Assembly: GCF_003966125.1 (NCBI RefSeq)
Contig: NZ_RXMA01000002.1
Coordinates: 186,001-250,000, forward strand
From: Azospirillum griseum
GTDB taxonomy: Bacteria; Pseudomonadota; Alphaproteobacteria; Azospirillales; Azospirillaceae
Reading direction: 5' to 3'
DNA: 64,000 bases
Below, piece after piece: positions 35,687 through 44,296 of the stretch. A model generated the notes under the pieces. The model did no database searches. It worked only from the letters and a program-made list of their open reading frames with translations, and had not been told where the DNA came from. Position 1 is the stretch's first letter. Each line of letters opens with the position of its first letter. The position numbers and the translations under genes are program-made.

Positions 35687-36238
35687 TCAGGCGGTTGGAT
35701 TCTGGGCGGACGAATAGAGATCGGTCTTCACCGCCGCCACCGACTTCACCTGATAGCCGGGCTTGGCGCTGAAACGCCGGTTGGCCCGCTCCGTGGCGTC
35801 GCGTTCGGTTTCAGCCCAAACCAGATACTCCCGACCGCGCGCCCACTCGCTGGCCAGAGGGTGGGCCGCATCGATCTCACCGATCTGCGGGTTGGCGACC
35901 GTCACCAACCATTCCTTGTCGTTGGGATTCCGGCGGTCGCTGAGGATGAGGATTTGCGGGCGGCGACGGGATTGCGCAGCGGCCAGACGGTTTTGCACCT
36001 CTGTCTGATCCTTGCGCAGTTCCACCGTTTCCCGCGTCAGCACCTCGATCTCCTCATGCAGCTTTTCCTCGTCACGGTGCAGGCGTTTGATCGCGTGGTC
36101 GAGTTTGTCGACGGTTCCGCGCGCTCCCCGCACACGGTTGCGCGTTTGCGACACGCGGGATTCGACCACCAGCAGAATGTTGCTGAGCCATGCGCCGATG
36201 GCGATGATCGCCAGGACGATGATGAAGTTCAGCATCAT
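35687..36238 (-). CDS. membrane-anchored coiled-coil protein, second gene of a coupled pair
   Basis: A 183-aa protein with a single N-terminal membrane anchor (FIIVLAIIAIGAWLSNILLV, about 5-24). A coiled coil follows (about 28-92, VDKLDHAIKRLHRDEEKLHE...) and then a small globular C-terminal domain rich in Trp and charged residues. Its ATG (36238) overlaps the stop of the next-upstream gene (ATGA). There is no known domain. Both genes of the pair share the same anchor, coiled coil and globular layout. Confidence 0.75.
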   Translation of the reverse strand: MMLNFIIVLAIIAIGAWLSNILLVVESRVSQTRNRVRGARGTVDKLDHAIKRLHRDEEKLHEEIEVLTRETVELRKDQTEVQNRLAAAQSRRRPQILILSDRRNPNDKEWLVTVANPQIGEIDAAHPLASEWARGREYLVWAETERDATERANRRFSAKPGYQVKSVAAVKTDLYSSAQNPTA

Positions 36239-36822
36239 GACCCCGCACCCATGCGCGCGGACATGGACGGCTTTTTCGGCACCATGCCTTTGCCGCCGCT
36301 GCGCAAGAACTCCTTCTCAAAACCCATTTTGAAAGGAAAAGCCACCTCCAGCATCTGCTTGGCGTCTTCAAAACCAGTGGCCCAAACCTCCGCCACGTTG
36401 GCGCAGCGCCAGATCGGGTTGACTTGTACCTTTTCCCCCGACGCACGGGCTTCGGCGGAGGCCTTGGCGTGGCTCAAGGTCGCCACGAACTTCATCAGTC
36501 CCGCTTGCGGATCCCCCACCTCATGCACAAACATCGGCGGCAGATCGGACAGTTCCTTGATCAGTTTTTCCGCCTTGCGTATGTCGCTTTCCAGTCGGCT
36601 TTTCTCCGACGCCTGACTGTTTCGGCGTTGGGTCAAATGGTTGACCCGATCCTGCAACTCGTGAACCTCCGAATGCAGGACGTAAATTTTGTTTTCCAAC
36701 TGATCCATGCCGGAACTCTTTTCCATGAGATTCGGCAAAAAATCCTTCAGCATCATGGCGATGGGGATCGCGGCCAGCATAATCACGACAATGGCGATCA
36801 AAAAGAGTGTCGTGTTCGACAT
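36235..36822 (-). CDS. membrane-anchored coiled-coil protein, first gene of a coupled pair
   Basis: A 195-aa protein with an N-terminal membrane anchor (TLFLIAIVVIMLAAIPIAMM, about 4-23). It has a heptad-rich coiled coil (about 40-95, MDQLENKIYVLHSEVHELQD...) and a cytosolic alpha/beta domain (about 96-180) with a basic tail. The start is chosen at ATG 36822. It is coupled to the next gene by an ATGA overlap. The two products could heterodimerise through their coiled coils. No known family recognised. Confidence 0.75.
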   Translation of the reverse strand: MSNTTLFLIAIVVIMLAAIPIAMMLKDFLPNLMEKSSGMDQLENKIYVLHSEVHELQDRVNHLTQRRNSQASEKSRLESDIRKAEKLIKELSDLPPMFVHEVGDPQAGLMKFVATLSHAKASAEARASGEKVQVNPIWRCANVAEVWATGFEDAKQMLEVAFPFKMGFEKEFLRSGGKGMVPKKPSMSARMGAGS

Positions 36823-37020
36823 GCGGTTGCCGCACCCCCAGGTTGTTTCCAATCACCACCTCTGAGCAAAACCCCAGCGGCCAAAAGGAAGGCAATCAGA
36901 GTCGCCAAACAATCCGGTTTCGTCAATCCGGCCTGTCGGATACGTCCAATTTTTCCATGATTTGCAACAAAATGTCGATATTGCATGCAATTCTTCCGAC
37001 CGCTGCCATCGCGCCCCCAT

Positions 37021-38136
37021 TCAGGCCCGCACCGCGTCGATCACACGGCGCACCGCGTCGCGCACCGGCCCCGGACGGCGTTGGTCGGCCAGCGTGGTGA
37101 ACCAATGGTCGGGCGGGTTGCGCCCGGCCGCGCGGTGCCAGGTCAGGCCACGCAGCACCGCTACGGCCGACGCTGTGGGGGCCGCGACGGGATCATGACC
37201 GTTCAGCACCGCCCACAGGCCGGTCCAGCAGCGGCCAACCGACCAGGGATTGTACCCACCCCCGCCCACCACCAGAATTTTCGGGGCCAGCGGCAGCAGA
37301 TCGGCCACCGCGTCCCACAGGGCGCGGTTGGACAGCTCCAAACGGCTCAACGGATCCTCGGCCAGCGCGTCGGCCCCGGTCTGGATCATCATCGCTTGCG
37401 GGGCGAAGGTGCGGGCCAGCGGCAGGACCGCCTCGCGCATCGCACAGGCCATTTCGCTGTCGTTGAAGCCTGGTGGCATCGGCAGATTGCGCGCCATGCC
37501 GCCCGCCCGATCCTCCACCTTGCCGCTGTAGGGCCAACGGCCATCCTCGTGAATGGAGATGGTCAACACCCGGTCATCATGGGCAAAGGCCGCCTCCACC
37601 CCGTCGCCGTGATGGGCGTCGAGATCGACGTAGAGGATCCGCTCCAGCCCCCGGTCGAGCCATTCCAGGATTCCCAGCACCGGAGCGTTGAAATAGCAAA
37701 AGCCGCTGGCCCGCCCCGCCCGCGCGTGGTGGGTTCCGCCCGCCGGGGCATAGACCACATCCGCCTCCCCCGCCAGCAACAGGCGCGCGGCCTGGAGCGT
37801 GGATCCGACGCTGGTGGCCGGTCGGCGATACATTTCGGCGAAGATCGGGTTTTCCAGCTTGCCCAGATTGTAGCGCGCCCCGGTCTCGGCATCGACGCGC
37901 TGTTCGGCCTCCGCCCGTTTCAGCGCGGCGATGTAGTCCGGCGCGTGAAAGCGGGCGATCTCGCGCTCGCTGGCGACGTGGGTGTCGCGGTATTGCGCGT
38001 CCGGCAACCACCCCATGGCGCGGCTGAGGTCGATCACCGTCGAGATGCGCGGGATCGCCAGCGGGTGTTTCGCCCCATAGGTCGAACCCCGGTAGATCTC
38101 GCCGCCAATGAACAGAGGGGGTCGGAAAACGGGCAT
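37021..38136 (-). CDS. histone deacetylase family (AcuC-like) deacetylase
   Basis: A 371-aa zinc hydrolase of the arginase/deacetylase fold. Catalytic and metal-binding motifs are intact: GGTHHARAGRASGFCYFN (His-His pair), LYVDLDAHHGDG (Asp/His/Asp metal ligands), IQTGADAL and GGGGYNPWSVGRCW. Likely removes acetyl groups from lysines or polyamines; the substrate is not determined by sequence. ATG 38136 has GAGGATGAGG upstream. It is divergent from the thioesterase gene. Confidence 0.93.
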   Translation of the reverse strand: MPVFRPPLFIGGEIYRGSTYGAKHPLAIPRISTVIDLSRAMGWLPDAQYRDTHVASEREIARFHAPDYIAALKRAEAEQRVDAETGARYNLGKLENPIFAEMYRRPATSVGSTLQAARLLLAGEADVVYAPAGGTHHARAGRASGFCYFNAPVLGILEWLDRGLERILYVDLDAHHGDGVEAAFAHDDRVLTISIHEDGRWPYSGKVEDRAGGMARNLPMPPGFNDSEMACAMREAVLPLARTFAPQAMMIQTGADALAEDPLSRLELSNRALWDAVADLLPLAPKILVVGGGGYNPWSVGRCWTGLWAVLNGHDPVAAPTASAVAVLRGLTWHRAAGRNPPDHWFTTLADQRRPGPVRDAVRRVIDAVRA

Positions 38137-38348
38137 GGCCTCATCCTCGTGTGTCGCGATGAGGTGGCGCACGGGCGGGGGCTGGTCAAGGGGCGCTCGC
38201 TCAAGGGAGGCTTGCCCAAGAAAGAGTGGGGACACGCGCACCGACATTGCGGCCCGGACGCCGGTTTGACAGCGACTCACAGGACGACCATCATGCGGCT
38301 TGATCCAGCCCACTGGAACGCAGATCCGGGACAGCCGACGGAGGACGC

Positions 38349-38807
38349 ATGACCACCCCACCGACCCCGGCGGATTTCCCCCGCCACACCCACGACAAGC
38401 TGCGCTACGCCGACACCGACCGGCAGGGCCACGTCAACAACGCCGTCTTCGCCACCCTGTTCGAAACCGGCCGGGTGGAACTGCTCTACGATCCCGCCGG
38501 GCCGCTGCACGCGGAAAACGGGGCCTTTGTCATCGCGCGTCTGGCCATTGACTTCGTCGATGAAATCCGCTGGCCCGGCGCGGTGGACATCGCCACCCGC
38601 GTCGCCTCGCTGGGGCGCAGCTCGATCCGGCTGGAACAGGCGCTGTTCCAGGACGGGCGGCACGTCGCATCGGCCGAAAGCGTGATCGTCCATGTCGATC
38701 AGGGCGACCGCCGGTCCCGCCCCCTGCCCCCGGCGGCGGTGGCGGTGTTGAGCGCGTGCCGCGCGCCCGACGCCCCTCTTGCGGCGGATGGCGCGCCACG
38801 CCTATAG
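38349..38807 (+). CDS. hotdog-fold acyl-CoA thioesterase
   Basis: A 152-aa member of the 4HBT family. The signature YADTDRQGHVNNAVFATLFE (about 19-38) contains the catalytic Asp and the nucleotide-site residues; a beta-rich core follows. It hydrolyses thioesters of unknown chain type. The stop at 38805-38807 runs into the promoter of the thiamine riboswitch. Confidence 0.9.
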   Translation: MTTPPTPADFPRHTHDKLRYADTDRQGHVNNAVFATLFETGRVELLYDPAGPLHAENGAFVIARLAIDFVDEIRWPGAVDIATRVASLGRSSIRLEQALFQDGRHVASAESVIVHVDQGDRRSRPLPPAAVAVLSACRAPDAPLAADGAPRL

Positions 38808-38814
38808 TCGCGGC

Positions 38815-38910
38815 GTCACTGGGGGGAGCCGATGGTCGGCTGAGAGGTCCTGTCACACCGGGACGACCCCTGGAACCTGATCCGGTTCACACCGGCGTAG
38901 GGATCAGTGA
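38815..38910 (+). promoter_or_regulatory. TPP riboswitch (THI element)
   Basis: It contains the full conserved thi box set: ggggagcc, ggctgagagg, gacccctggaacctgatc, ggttcacaccggcgtaggga. It sits directly upstream of the thiZ start (38917), so thiamine pyrophosphate binding would act by blocking the start region or by premature termination. A TATAGT -10-like box lies at 38803-38808. Confidence 0.95.
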
Positions 38911-38916
38911 GCCACC

Positions 38917-39786
38917 ATGAGCCAGATCGACCTGGATCAGACCCATCAGGACCAGATCGAACGGGACCACACCGGCCGTTTCACGGGCGTCCCGTCCGTT
39001 TCATCATCGCCATCATCCGCCAATGGCCCGCCGCAGGCGCGCCCGGCGGCGGTTCCGCCGGGTCTGGCCGTTGCGATCGCGTCGGCCCGCCTGACCTATG
39101 GCGGCACCTGTCTGTTTTCCGATCTCAGCCTGACGTTGGAGGCTGGCCTCACCACCTGTCTGCTGGGTCCGAGCGGTGTCGGCAAGACCACCCTGCTGCG
39201 CGTGCTGGCCGGGTTGGCGGAGCCGGAGGCCCCGACGCGGGTGGAGACCAGCGACGGTCTGCCCCTGGCCGGGCGCGTCGCCTATATGGCGCAACAGGAT
39301 TTGCTGCTGCCCTGGCTGTCGGTGCTGGACAATGTGCTGTTGGGCGACCGGTTGCGCCGCACCCGCATCACCCCGGAACAGGCCGCCCGCGCCGCCGCCC
39401 TGCTGGAGCGTGTCGGGCTGGCCGGGCGCGAGGCCGACCGCCCGGCCACCCTGTCGGGCGGGCAGCGGCAGCGGGTGGCGCTGGCCCGCACGCTGATGGA
39501 AGACAAGCCACTGGTGCTGATGGACGAACCCTTTTCCGCGCTCGACGCGCTGACCCGGCTGCGGTTGCAGGACACGGCGGCGGAAACGCTGGCCGGGCGC
39601 ACCGTGCTGATGGTCACGCATGACCCGTTGGAGGCGCTGCGCATCGGCGACCGGCTGCATGTGATGACCGGTCGGCCCGCCAGCGTCGGCCCGGCGCTGA
39701 CCCCGCCCGGCCGCGCGCCCCGCCGGGCCGACGATGCCAACCTGCTGGCGCTCCAGGCCGAATTGCTGCGCCGGTTGGACGCATGA
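38917..39786 (+). CDS. thiZ: thiamine-precursor ABC transporter, ATP-binding subunit
   Basis: A 289-aa cytosolic ATPase of the SsuB/TauB-like family. It has Walker A GPSGVGKT, the LSGGQRQRVALARTL signature and Walker B VLMDEPFSALD. An unusual 50-residue Asp/His/Ser-rich N-terminal extension precedes the domain. It is first gene of the TPP-controlled operon and overlaps thiX by 4 nt. The riboswitch and the NMT1/THI5-type binding protein indicate uptake of a hydroxymethylpyrimidine precursor. Confidence 0.93.
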   Translation: MSQIDLDQTHQDQIERDHTGRFTGVPSVSSSPSSANGPPQARPAAVPPGLAVAIASARLTYGGTCLFSDLSLTLEAGLTTCLLGPSGVGKTTLLRVLAGLAEPEAPTRVETSDGLPLAGRVAYMAQQDLLLPWLSVLDNVLLGDRLRRTRITPEQAARAAALLERVGLAGREADRPATLSGGQRQRVALARTLMEDKPLVLMDEPFSALDALTRLRLQDTAAETLAGRTVLMVTHDPLEALRIGDRLHVMTGRPASVGPALTPPGRAPRRADDANLLALQAELLRRLDA

Positions 39787-40550
39787 ACGCGCTTGCCCCC
39801 CTGGGCCGCGCGCTGGTCACGCTGGCGGCGCTGCTGGGCGCGTGGCAGACGGTGGTGTGGGCCACCGCCGCGCCGCGCTATCTGCTGCCGGGACCGCTGG
39901 CGGTGGCCGAGGCGATGCAGCGGCAGGCGTCCACGCTGGCCAGCCACGGCCTGACCACCTTGAGCGAAATCCTGCTGGGCCTGATCGGCGGCGTGCTGCT
40001 GGGCGGTGTCAGCGCCCTGTCGCTGGCGCGCTTCCGCACGGCCCGGCGCTGGTTGATGCCGGTGCTGGTGGTCAGTCAGGCCATCCCGGTCTTTGCCCTG
40101 GCCCCGTTGCTGGTGCTGTGGCTGGGCTATGGCATGCTGTCCAAGGTCGCCATGGCGATCCTCATCATCTATTTCCCGGTGACGACCGCGCTGTTCGACG
40201 GATTGCGGCGGACCGAACCGGGGTGGCTGGATCTGGCCCGCACCATGGGGGCCACCCCGGCGGCCACGCTGTGGGTGATCCGCCTGCCCGCCGCCCAGCC
40301 CGCCTTCTGGTCGGGGTTGCGGGTGGCCGCCGCCGTCGCCCCCATCGGGGCGGTGATCGGCGAATGGGTCGGCTCCTCCTCCGGCCTTGGCTATCTGATG
40401 CTGCACGCCAACGCCCGCATGCAGATCGACCTGCTGTTCGCCGCCGTGCTGGTGCTGGGCCTGTTCGCCGTGGCGCTCTACGCCGCCGTGGACGCGCTGG
40501 CCCGTCGCGCCACCGCCTGGCAGGTGGAAACCCAACCCTCCGATGATTGA
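39783..40550 (+). CDS. thiX: thiamine-precursor ABC transporter, permease
   Basis: A 255-aa inner-membrane protein with about six segments and the BPD_transp_1 coupling loop (EPGWLDLARTMGATPAATLW). It starts at ATG 39783, overlapping the thiZ stop, and ends 31 bp before thiY. Role follows from its operon partners. Confidence 0.93.
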   Translation: MNALAPLGRALVTLAALLGAWQTVVWATAAPRYLLPGPLAVAEAMQRQASTLASHGLTTLSEILLGLIGGVLLGGVSALSLARFRTARRWLMPVLVVSQAIPVFALAPLLVLWLGYGMLSKVAMAILIIYFPVTTALFDGLRRTEPGWLDLARTMGATPAATLWVIRLPAAQPAFWSGLRVAAAVAPIGAVIGEWVGSSSGLGYLMLHANARMQIDLLFAAVLVLGLFAVALYAAVDALARRATAWQVETQPSDD

Positions 40551-40581
40551 CCCGTTTGTTGCAGAAAAAGGATTCCGCTCG

Positions 40582-41523
40582 ATGAAGCGCCTGTTCACCA
40601 TGACCGCCATCGTCGCCGGTCTGCTCGCCGCCGCCCCCGCCGTCGCGCAGGACAAGCTGTCGGTGATGCTGGATTGGTTCGTGAACCCCGACCACGCCCC
40701 GCTGATCGTCGCCCAGGAAAAGGGCTTCTTCAAGGACGCCGGGCTGGACGTGACCCTGACCGCCCCCGCCGACCCCAACGACCCGCCCAAGCTGGTGGCC
40801 GCCGGTGGGGCCGATCTGGCGATCTCCTACCAGCCGCAGCAGATCATCCAGGTGTCGGAAGGGCTGCCGCTGGTCCGCGTCGGCACGCTGGTGTCGACCC
40901 CGCTGAACTCCCTGGTCGTGCTGCGCGACGGGCCGGTGAAGAGCCTGAAGGATCTGAAGGGCCGCAAGGTCGGTTATTCCATCGCCGGGTTTGAAGACGC
41001 CCTGCTGGGCGCGATGCTGGAAAAGCACGGTTTGAGCCTGAAGGACGTGACGCTGGTGAACGTCAACTTCTCGCTGTCGCCGTCGCTGCTGTCCGGGCAG
41101 GTCGATGCGGTGCTTGGCGCGTTCCGCAACTTCGAACTCAACCAGATGGACATCGAAAAGCATCCCGGCCGGGCCTTCTACCCGGAGGAGGAGGGCGTTC
41201 CCGCCTATGACGAGTTGATCGTCGTCGCCCACAAGGACAAGACCGCCGACGGCCGCATCAAGCGCTTCCTCGACGCGGTGGAGCGCGCCACCCTCTACAT
41301 CCTCAACCACCCGGAAGAGGCGCAGGCCACCTTCGTCAAGGGCCGCCCGGAGCTGAACGACGAGCTGAACCGCCGCGCCTGGGCCGACACCCTGCCCCGC
41401 TTCTCCCACAGCCCCGCCGCGCTCGACGCCGCCCGCTACACCCGCTTTGCCGAGTTCCTGAAGGCGCGTGGCCTGATCAAGACGGTGGAGCCGGTGGAAC
41501 GCTACGCCGTTGTCGTGAAGTGA
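40582..41523 (+). CDS. thiY: thiamine-precursor ABC transporter, substrate-binding protein
   Basis: A 313-aa periplasmic protein of the NMT1/THI5-like family. The signal peptide is MKRLFTMTAIVAGLLAAAPA with cleavage after AVAQ. The mature part begins DKLSVMLDWFVNPDHAPLIV, the typical HMP-pyrimidine binding start. ATG 40582 is chosen for the signal peptide and the AAAAGGAT ribosome site; the longer frame starts inside thiX. Confidence 0.93.
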   Translation: MKRLFTMTAIVAGLLAAAPAVAQDKLSVMLDWFVNPDHAPLIVAQEKGFFKDAGLDVTLTAPADPNDPPKLVAAGGADLAISYQPQQIIQVSEGLPLVRVGTLVSTPLNSLVVLRDGPVKSLKDLKGRKVGYSIAGFEDALLGAMLEKHGLSLKDVTLVNVNFSLSPSLLSGQVDAVLGAFRNFELNQMDIEKHPGRAFYPEEEGVPAYDELIVVAHKDKTADGRIKRFLDAVERATLYILNHPEEAQATFVKGRPELNDELNRRAWADTLPRFSHSPAALDAARYTRFAEFLKARGLIKTVEPVERYAVVVK

Positions 41524-41599
41524 CAAGACCAGCCTGATGTCGTCAGCCTGACGCGGCCCAACCGCGCAGGCCGACGACGGACCATTGCCATCCGGTGCG

Positions 41600-41632
41600 G
41601 CGGGGCGTTACCACTAGCGGGTGACGCCCCGC
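41600..41632. terminator. hairpin after the thi operon
   Basis: A 9-bp perfect stem GCGGGGCGT/ACGCCCCGC about 80 nt past thiY, without a T run. It may mark the transcript end or act only as an mRNA-stabilising structure. Confidence 0.4.
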
Positions 41633-41712
41633 TGTCCGTTTCAGCCCGGTTGACGGGACCCTGTGGACGGAATCGAAAACCAGCGGATTCGACCAAACCG
41701 GGAGAGTGTGGG

Positions 41713-42537
41713 ATGCCGATCAAGACCATTCTGCTGCACATGGCCAACGACGACGCCCACGCCACCCGTCTGGCGGTTGCCGTCGCGCTGGCCCGGCGCT
41801 TTGCCGCCCATGTCCAGGCGCTCTACATCGCCACCCCGGTGTCCATGCCCGCCGGGGCGACCGGCCGCGCCGCCTCCTATGGCTACATCGCCGAAGCCAC
41901 CGCCATCGCCCACGAGAACGCCGAACGGATCGAGGCGGAGGTGCAAACGGCGCTGGCGGGCCTGCCCCATTCCTGGACGGTCGAAGAGGGCGATCACCTC
42001 GCCCTGCTGGCGGAGCGCAGCCCCTACGCCGACCTGACCATCATCGCCCAATCCGCCGCCCAACGCTCGGGCGAACGGGTGGCGCTGCACGCGCCGGACC
42101 GGTTGCCGTTGGAAAGCGTCGGCCCCACCCTGTTGCTGCCGCCGGTGCAACCGGCCGCCGCGCCGATCGGGCGCAACGTTCTGATCGCCTGGAAGAACAG
42201 CCGCGAATCGGCCCGCGCCGTCCGCAACGCCATGCCCTTCCTGGAGGAGGCCGAGCGCGTGACCGTGCTGACCATCGACGCGCCGGGCCGCGCGCACGAC
42301 GATGGGCTGGCCCTGGTCGATTGGCTTGCCCGTCACGGCGTGTCCGCCCGCCACCACCCCGCCGCCGCGCTGGGTGGCGAGGTCGGCGATCTCATTCTGG
42401 CCTGCGCGGCGGAGATTGGGGCGGATCTGCTGGTGATGGGGGCCTATGGCCATTCCCGCCTGCGCGAACTGGTGCTGGGCGGGGCGACCCGCACCGTGCT
42501 CGACCACACGCCGCTGCCGGTCCTGCTGTCGCATTGA
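41713..42537 (+). CDS. universal stress protein with two UspA domains
   Basis: A 274-aa cytosolic protein. Domain 1 runs about 1-140 (MPIKTILLHMANDDAHATRL...). Domain 2 (about 150-274) ends with the ATP-binding-type motif GADLLVMGAYGHSRLRELVL and GATRTVLDHTPLPVLLSH. ATG 41713 has GGGAG upstream. Tandem Usp proteins respond to stress and starvation; the target is unknown. Confidence 0.92.
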   Translation: MPIKTILLHMANDDAHATRLAVAVALARRFAAHVQALYIATPVSMPAGATGRAASYGYIAEATAIAHENAERIEAEVQTALAGLPHSWTVEEGDHLALLAERSPYADLTIIAQSAAQRSGERVALHAPDRLPLESVGPTLLLPPVQPAAAPIGRNVLIAWKNSRESARAVRNAMPFLEEAERVTVLTIDAPGRAHDDGLALVDWLARHGVSARHHPAAALGGEVGDLILACAAEIGADLLVMGAYGHSRLRELVLGGATRTVLDHTPLPVLLSH

Positions 42538-42577
42538 CCGGCGGGGCGTTTGGCCCGTCTGATCAACCGAACCCCAC

Positions 42578-43405
42578 TCAACCGAACAGGTGATCGCGCA
42601 GAACGCGCCAGCTTTCGGCGTCGGGGGCGGCCAACAGGCTGCCGCTGCGCAGGCTGGGCCGGTAGGGAGAGCCATCGGCCAGCGCGGCAAACCCGCCCGC
42701 TTCGGCGTGCAGCAGAATCCCGGCGGCGTGATCCCACGGCATCAGCCGGTGATAGAGGGAGGCGTGCGCCCGCCCTTCCAACAGCCGCAGATATTCCTGC
42801 GCCGCGCTGGACAGGTTCACCCGCTCGCCCACCCCCTTGGCCCGCTCCTCCAATTGGGCAGCGAGCGCGTCATCGCAAAAGCGGGTGGACAGCGCGCACA
42901 CCATCGACGGCAAGGGAACCGCATCGGCCACCCGCACCCGACGCCCGTCCAGCCATGCACCACCGCCCTTGAGCGCCGTGGCCATCCGCCCGTCCATCGG
43001 ATCGTGAATCCATCCGGCGATGGTTTCCCCCCGGTGGACCAGCGCGACGATGACCGCGAACAGCGGGCGACCCTGGGCGAAGTTCATCGTTCCATCGACC
43101 GGATCGATGATCCACACCGGGTCGTCGCCGTCGAGATGAGCGAACACCCCGTCATCCTCCGACGCCGCTTCCTCCCCCACCACCCGGCTTCCGGGCAGCA
43201 GGGAGGCCAGGGCGGGGGTCAGGGCGCGTTCCGCCGCCTCGTCCGCCTTTGTCACCAGATCGAGCGGCCCGGTCTTCTCGCGAATCGCCGACGCGTCGAG
43301 ATTGCGGAACCATGGCAGGATTTCGGTTTTGGCAACGCTGCGAATCAGCGCCGAAACCTGATCGACATCGGGCAGAACCGCCGGGGAATAGCTGGGATGG
43401 GTCAC
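42578..43405 (-). CDS. inositol monophosphatase family protein
   Basis: A 275-aa Mg2+-dependent phosphatase. Metal-site motifs are VVGEEAASED, WIIDPVDGTMNF and the C-terminal PWDHAAG. The start is taken as GTG 43405 with AGGTGAG upstream; an ATG at 43447 would add 14 residues that look unlike the family. It could act on inositol phosphate, histidinol phosphate or PAP-type substrates, which sequence alone does not settle. Confidence 0.9.
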   Translation of the reverse strand: MTHPSYSPAVLPDVDQVSALIRSVAKTEILPWFRNLDASAIREKTGPLDLVTKADEAAERALTPALASLLPGSRVVGEEAASEDDGVFAHLDGDDPVWIIDPVDGTMNFAQGRPLFAVIVALVHRGETIAGWIHDPMDGRMATALKGGGAWLDGRRVRVADAVPLPSMVCALSTRFCDDALAAQLEERAKGVGERVNLSSAAQEYLRLLEGRAHASLYHRLMPWDHAAGILLHAEAGGFAALADGSPYRPSLRSGSLLAAPDAESWRVLRDHLFG

Positions 43406-43592
43406 GGAACGCGTCTCACCTGGATCATGATCGGGGCGCGGCCCCACAATGACGCGACAGACCGGGGGACGACAAGGGCAACCGTTGCCGGTCTGTGACC
43501 TTCGGTCTCTCTCGGCGATGCCGCAGCCCGTTGGTCTTCTCCGGTTGAAACTGATAGGAGACGATCAACGTTCAACGAGAAGGAATGGGACG

Positions 43593-44255
43593 ATGCTCCC
43601 GTGGCAGACGTGCACGATCGGCAGCGGCTTGATGCTTCATGCATCGCTGGAGTTGACCCCGGACATCACCGCGATGCGTTCGGAATTCGCGGCCCTGGAC
43701 GCCAGTCTGAGCGCCGAGCACCGGACCTGCTTCGGCGGGGATGGCAGTTGGACCGCCATTTCCCTGATGGACCGCTCGGCACCGGGCCGGTCCACGGACC
43801 GTGGTGGCTCCCCAACGCCGACTCTCAACACCATGCCCAGCGTGCGCACCTTTCTGGAAGGCTTTGATTGTACGATTGTCGCGTGCCACATCAGCCGTCA
43901 GGCCCCCGGTGGCACGCTGAAATGGCATTACGACAATCAGGCCCTGCATTTGACCGAAGCCCGGTTGCTGCTTCCCATTCAGGTCCCCCCCGAAGCCAGA
44001 ACCTACATCGGCCATGAGATCGTTGCCTACCCCGAGGGTGTGGTGTGGACCGGTGACTTCAGCTTTCCGCACATGGTCGAAAACCCGTCCAGCCACCAAC
44101 GGATCGTCTTGCTGATCGACATTCTCAGCAACGATTGGATTCGTGGCCGCGCGCCCACCGCCTTGAGCGAAAACGCTCATCGACGCGCGGCTCTGTCGGG
44201 TGCGGCGCAAAACGCATGGCTGGAGTGGCCGGGCCGCCAAGCCGCCTACACCTGA
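43593..44255 (+). CDS. aspartyl/asparaginyl beta-hydroxylase family protein
   Basis: A 220-aa 2-oxoglutarate/Fe(II)-type dioxygenase domain. The signature stretch LKWHYDNQALHLTEARLLLP (Fe-binding His, substrate Arg), followed by HMVENPSSHQRIVLLIDI (second His, Arg), matches the AspH/LpxO family. The start is ATG 43593, preceded by AGAAGGA. It may hydroxylate a peptide or lipid side chain; the substrate is unknown. Confidence 0.8.
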   Translation: MLPWQTCTIGSGLMLHASLELTPDITAMRSEFAALDASLSAEHRTCFGGDGSWTAISLMDRSAPGRSTDRGGSPTPTLNTMPSVRTFLEGFDCTIVACHISRQAPGGTLKWHYDNQALHLTEARLLLPIQVPPEARTYIGHEIVAYPEGVVWTGDFSFPHMVENPSSHQRIVLLIDILSNDWIRGRAPTALSENAHRRAALSGAAQNAWLEWPGRQAAYT

Positions 44256-44296
44256 CCCCGGACCACGACGGTGACAGCCTGCCGACGCCCGCGCCG

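Noticed and set aside
41663-42593. Other long frames inside the universal stress protein gene
   Set aside because: Arg/Pro/Ala-rich shadows of a clear two-domain UspA protein in GC-rich DNA.
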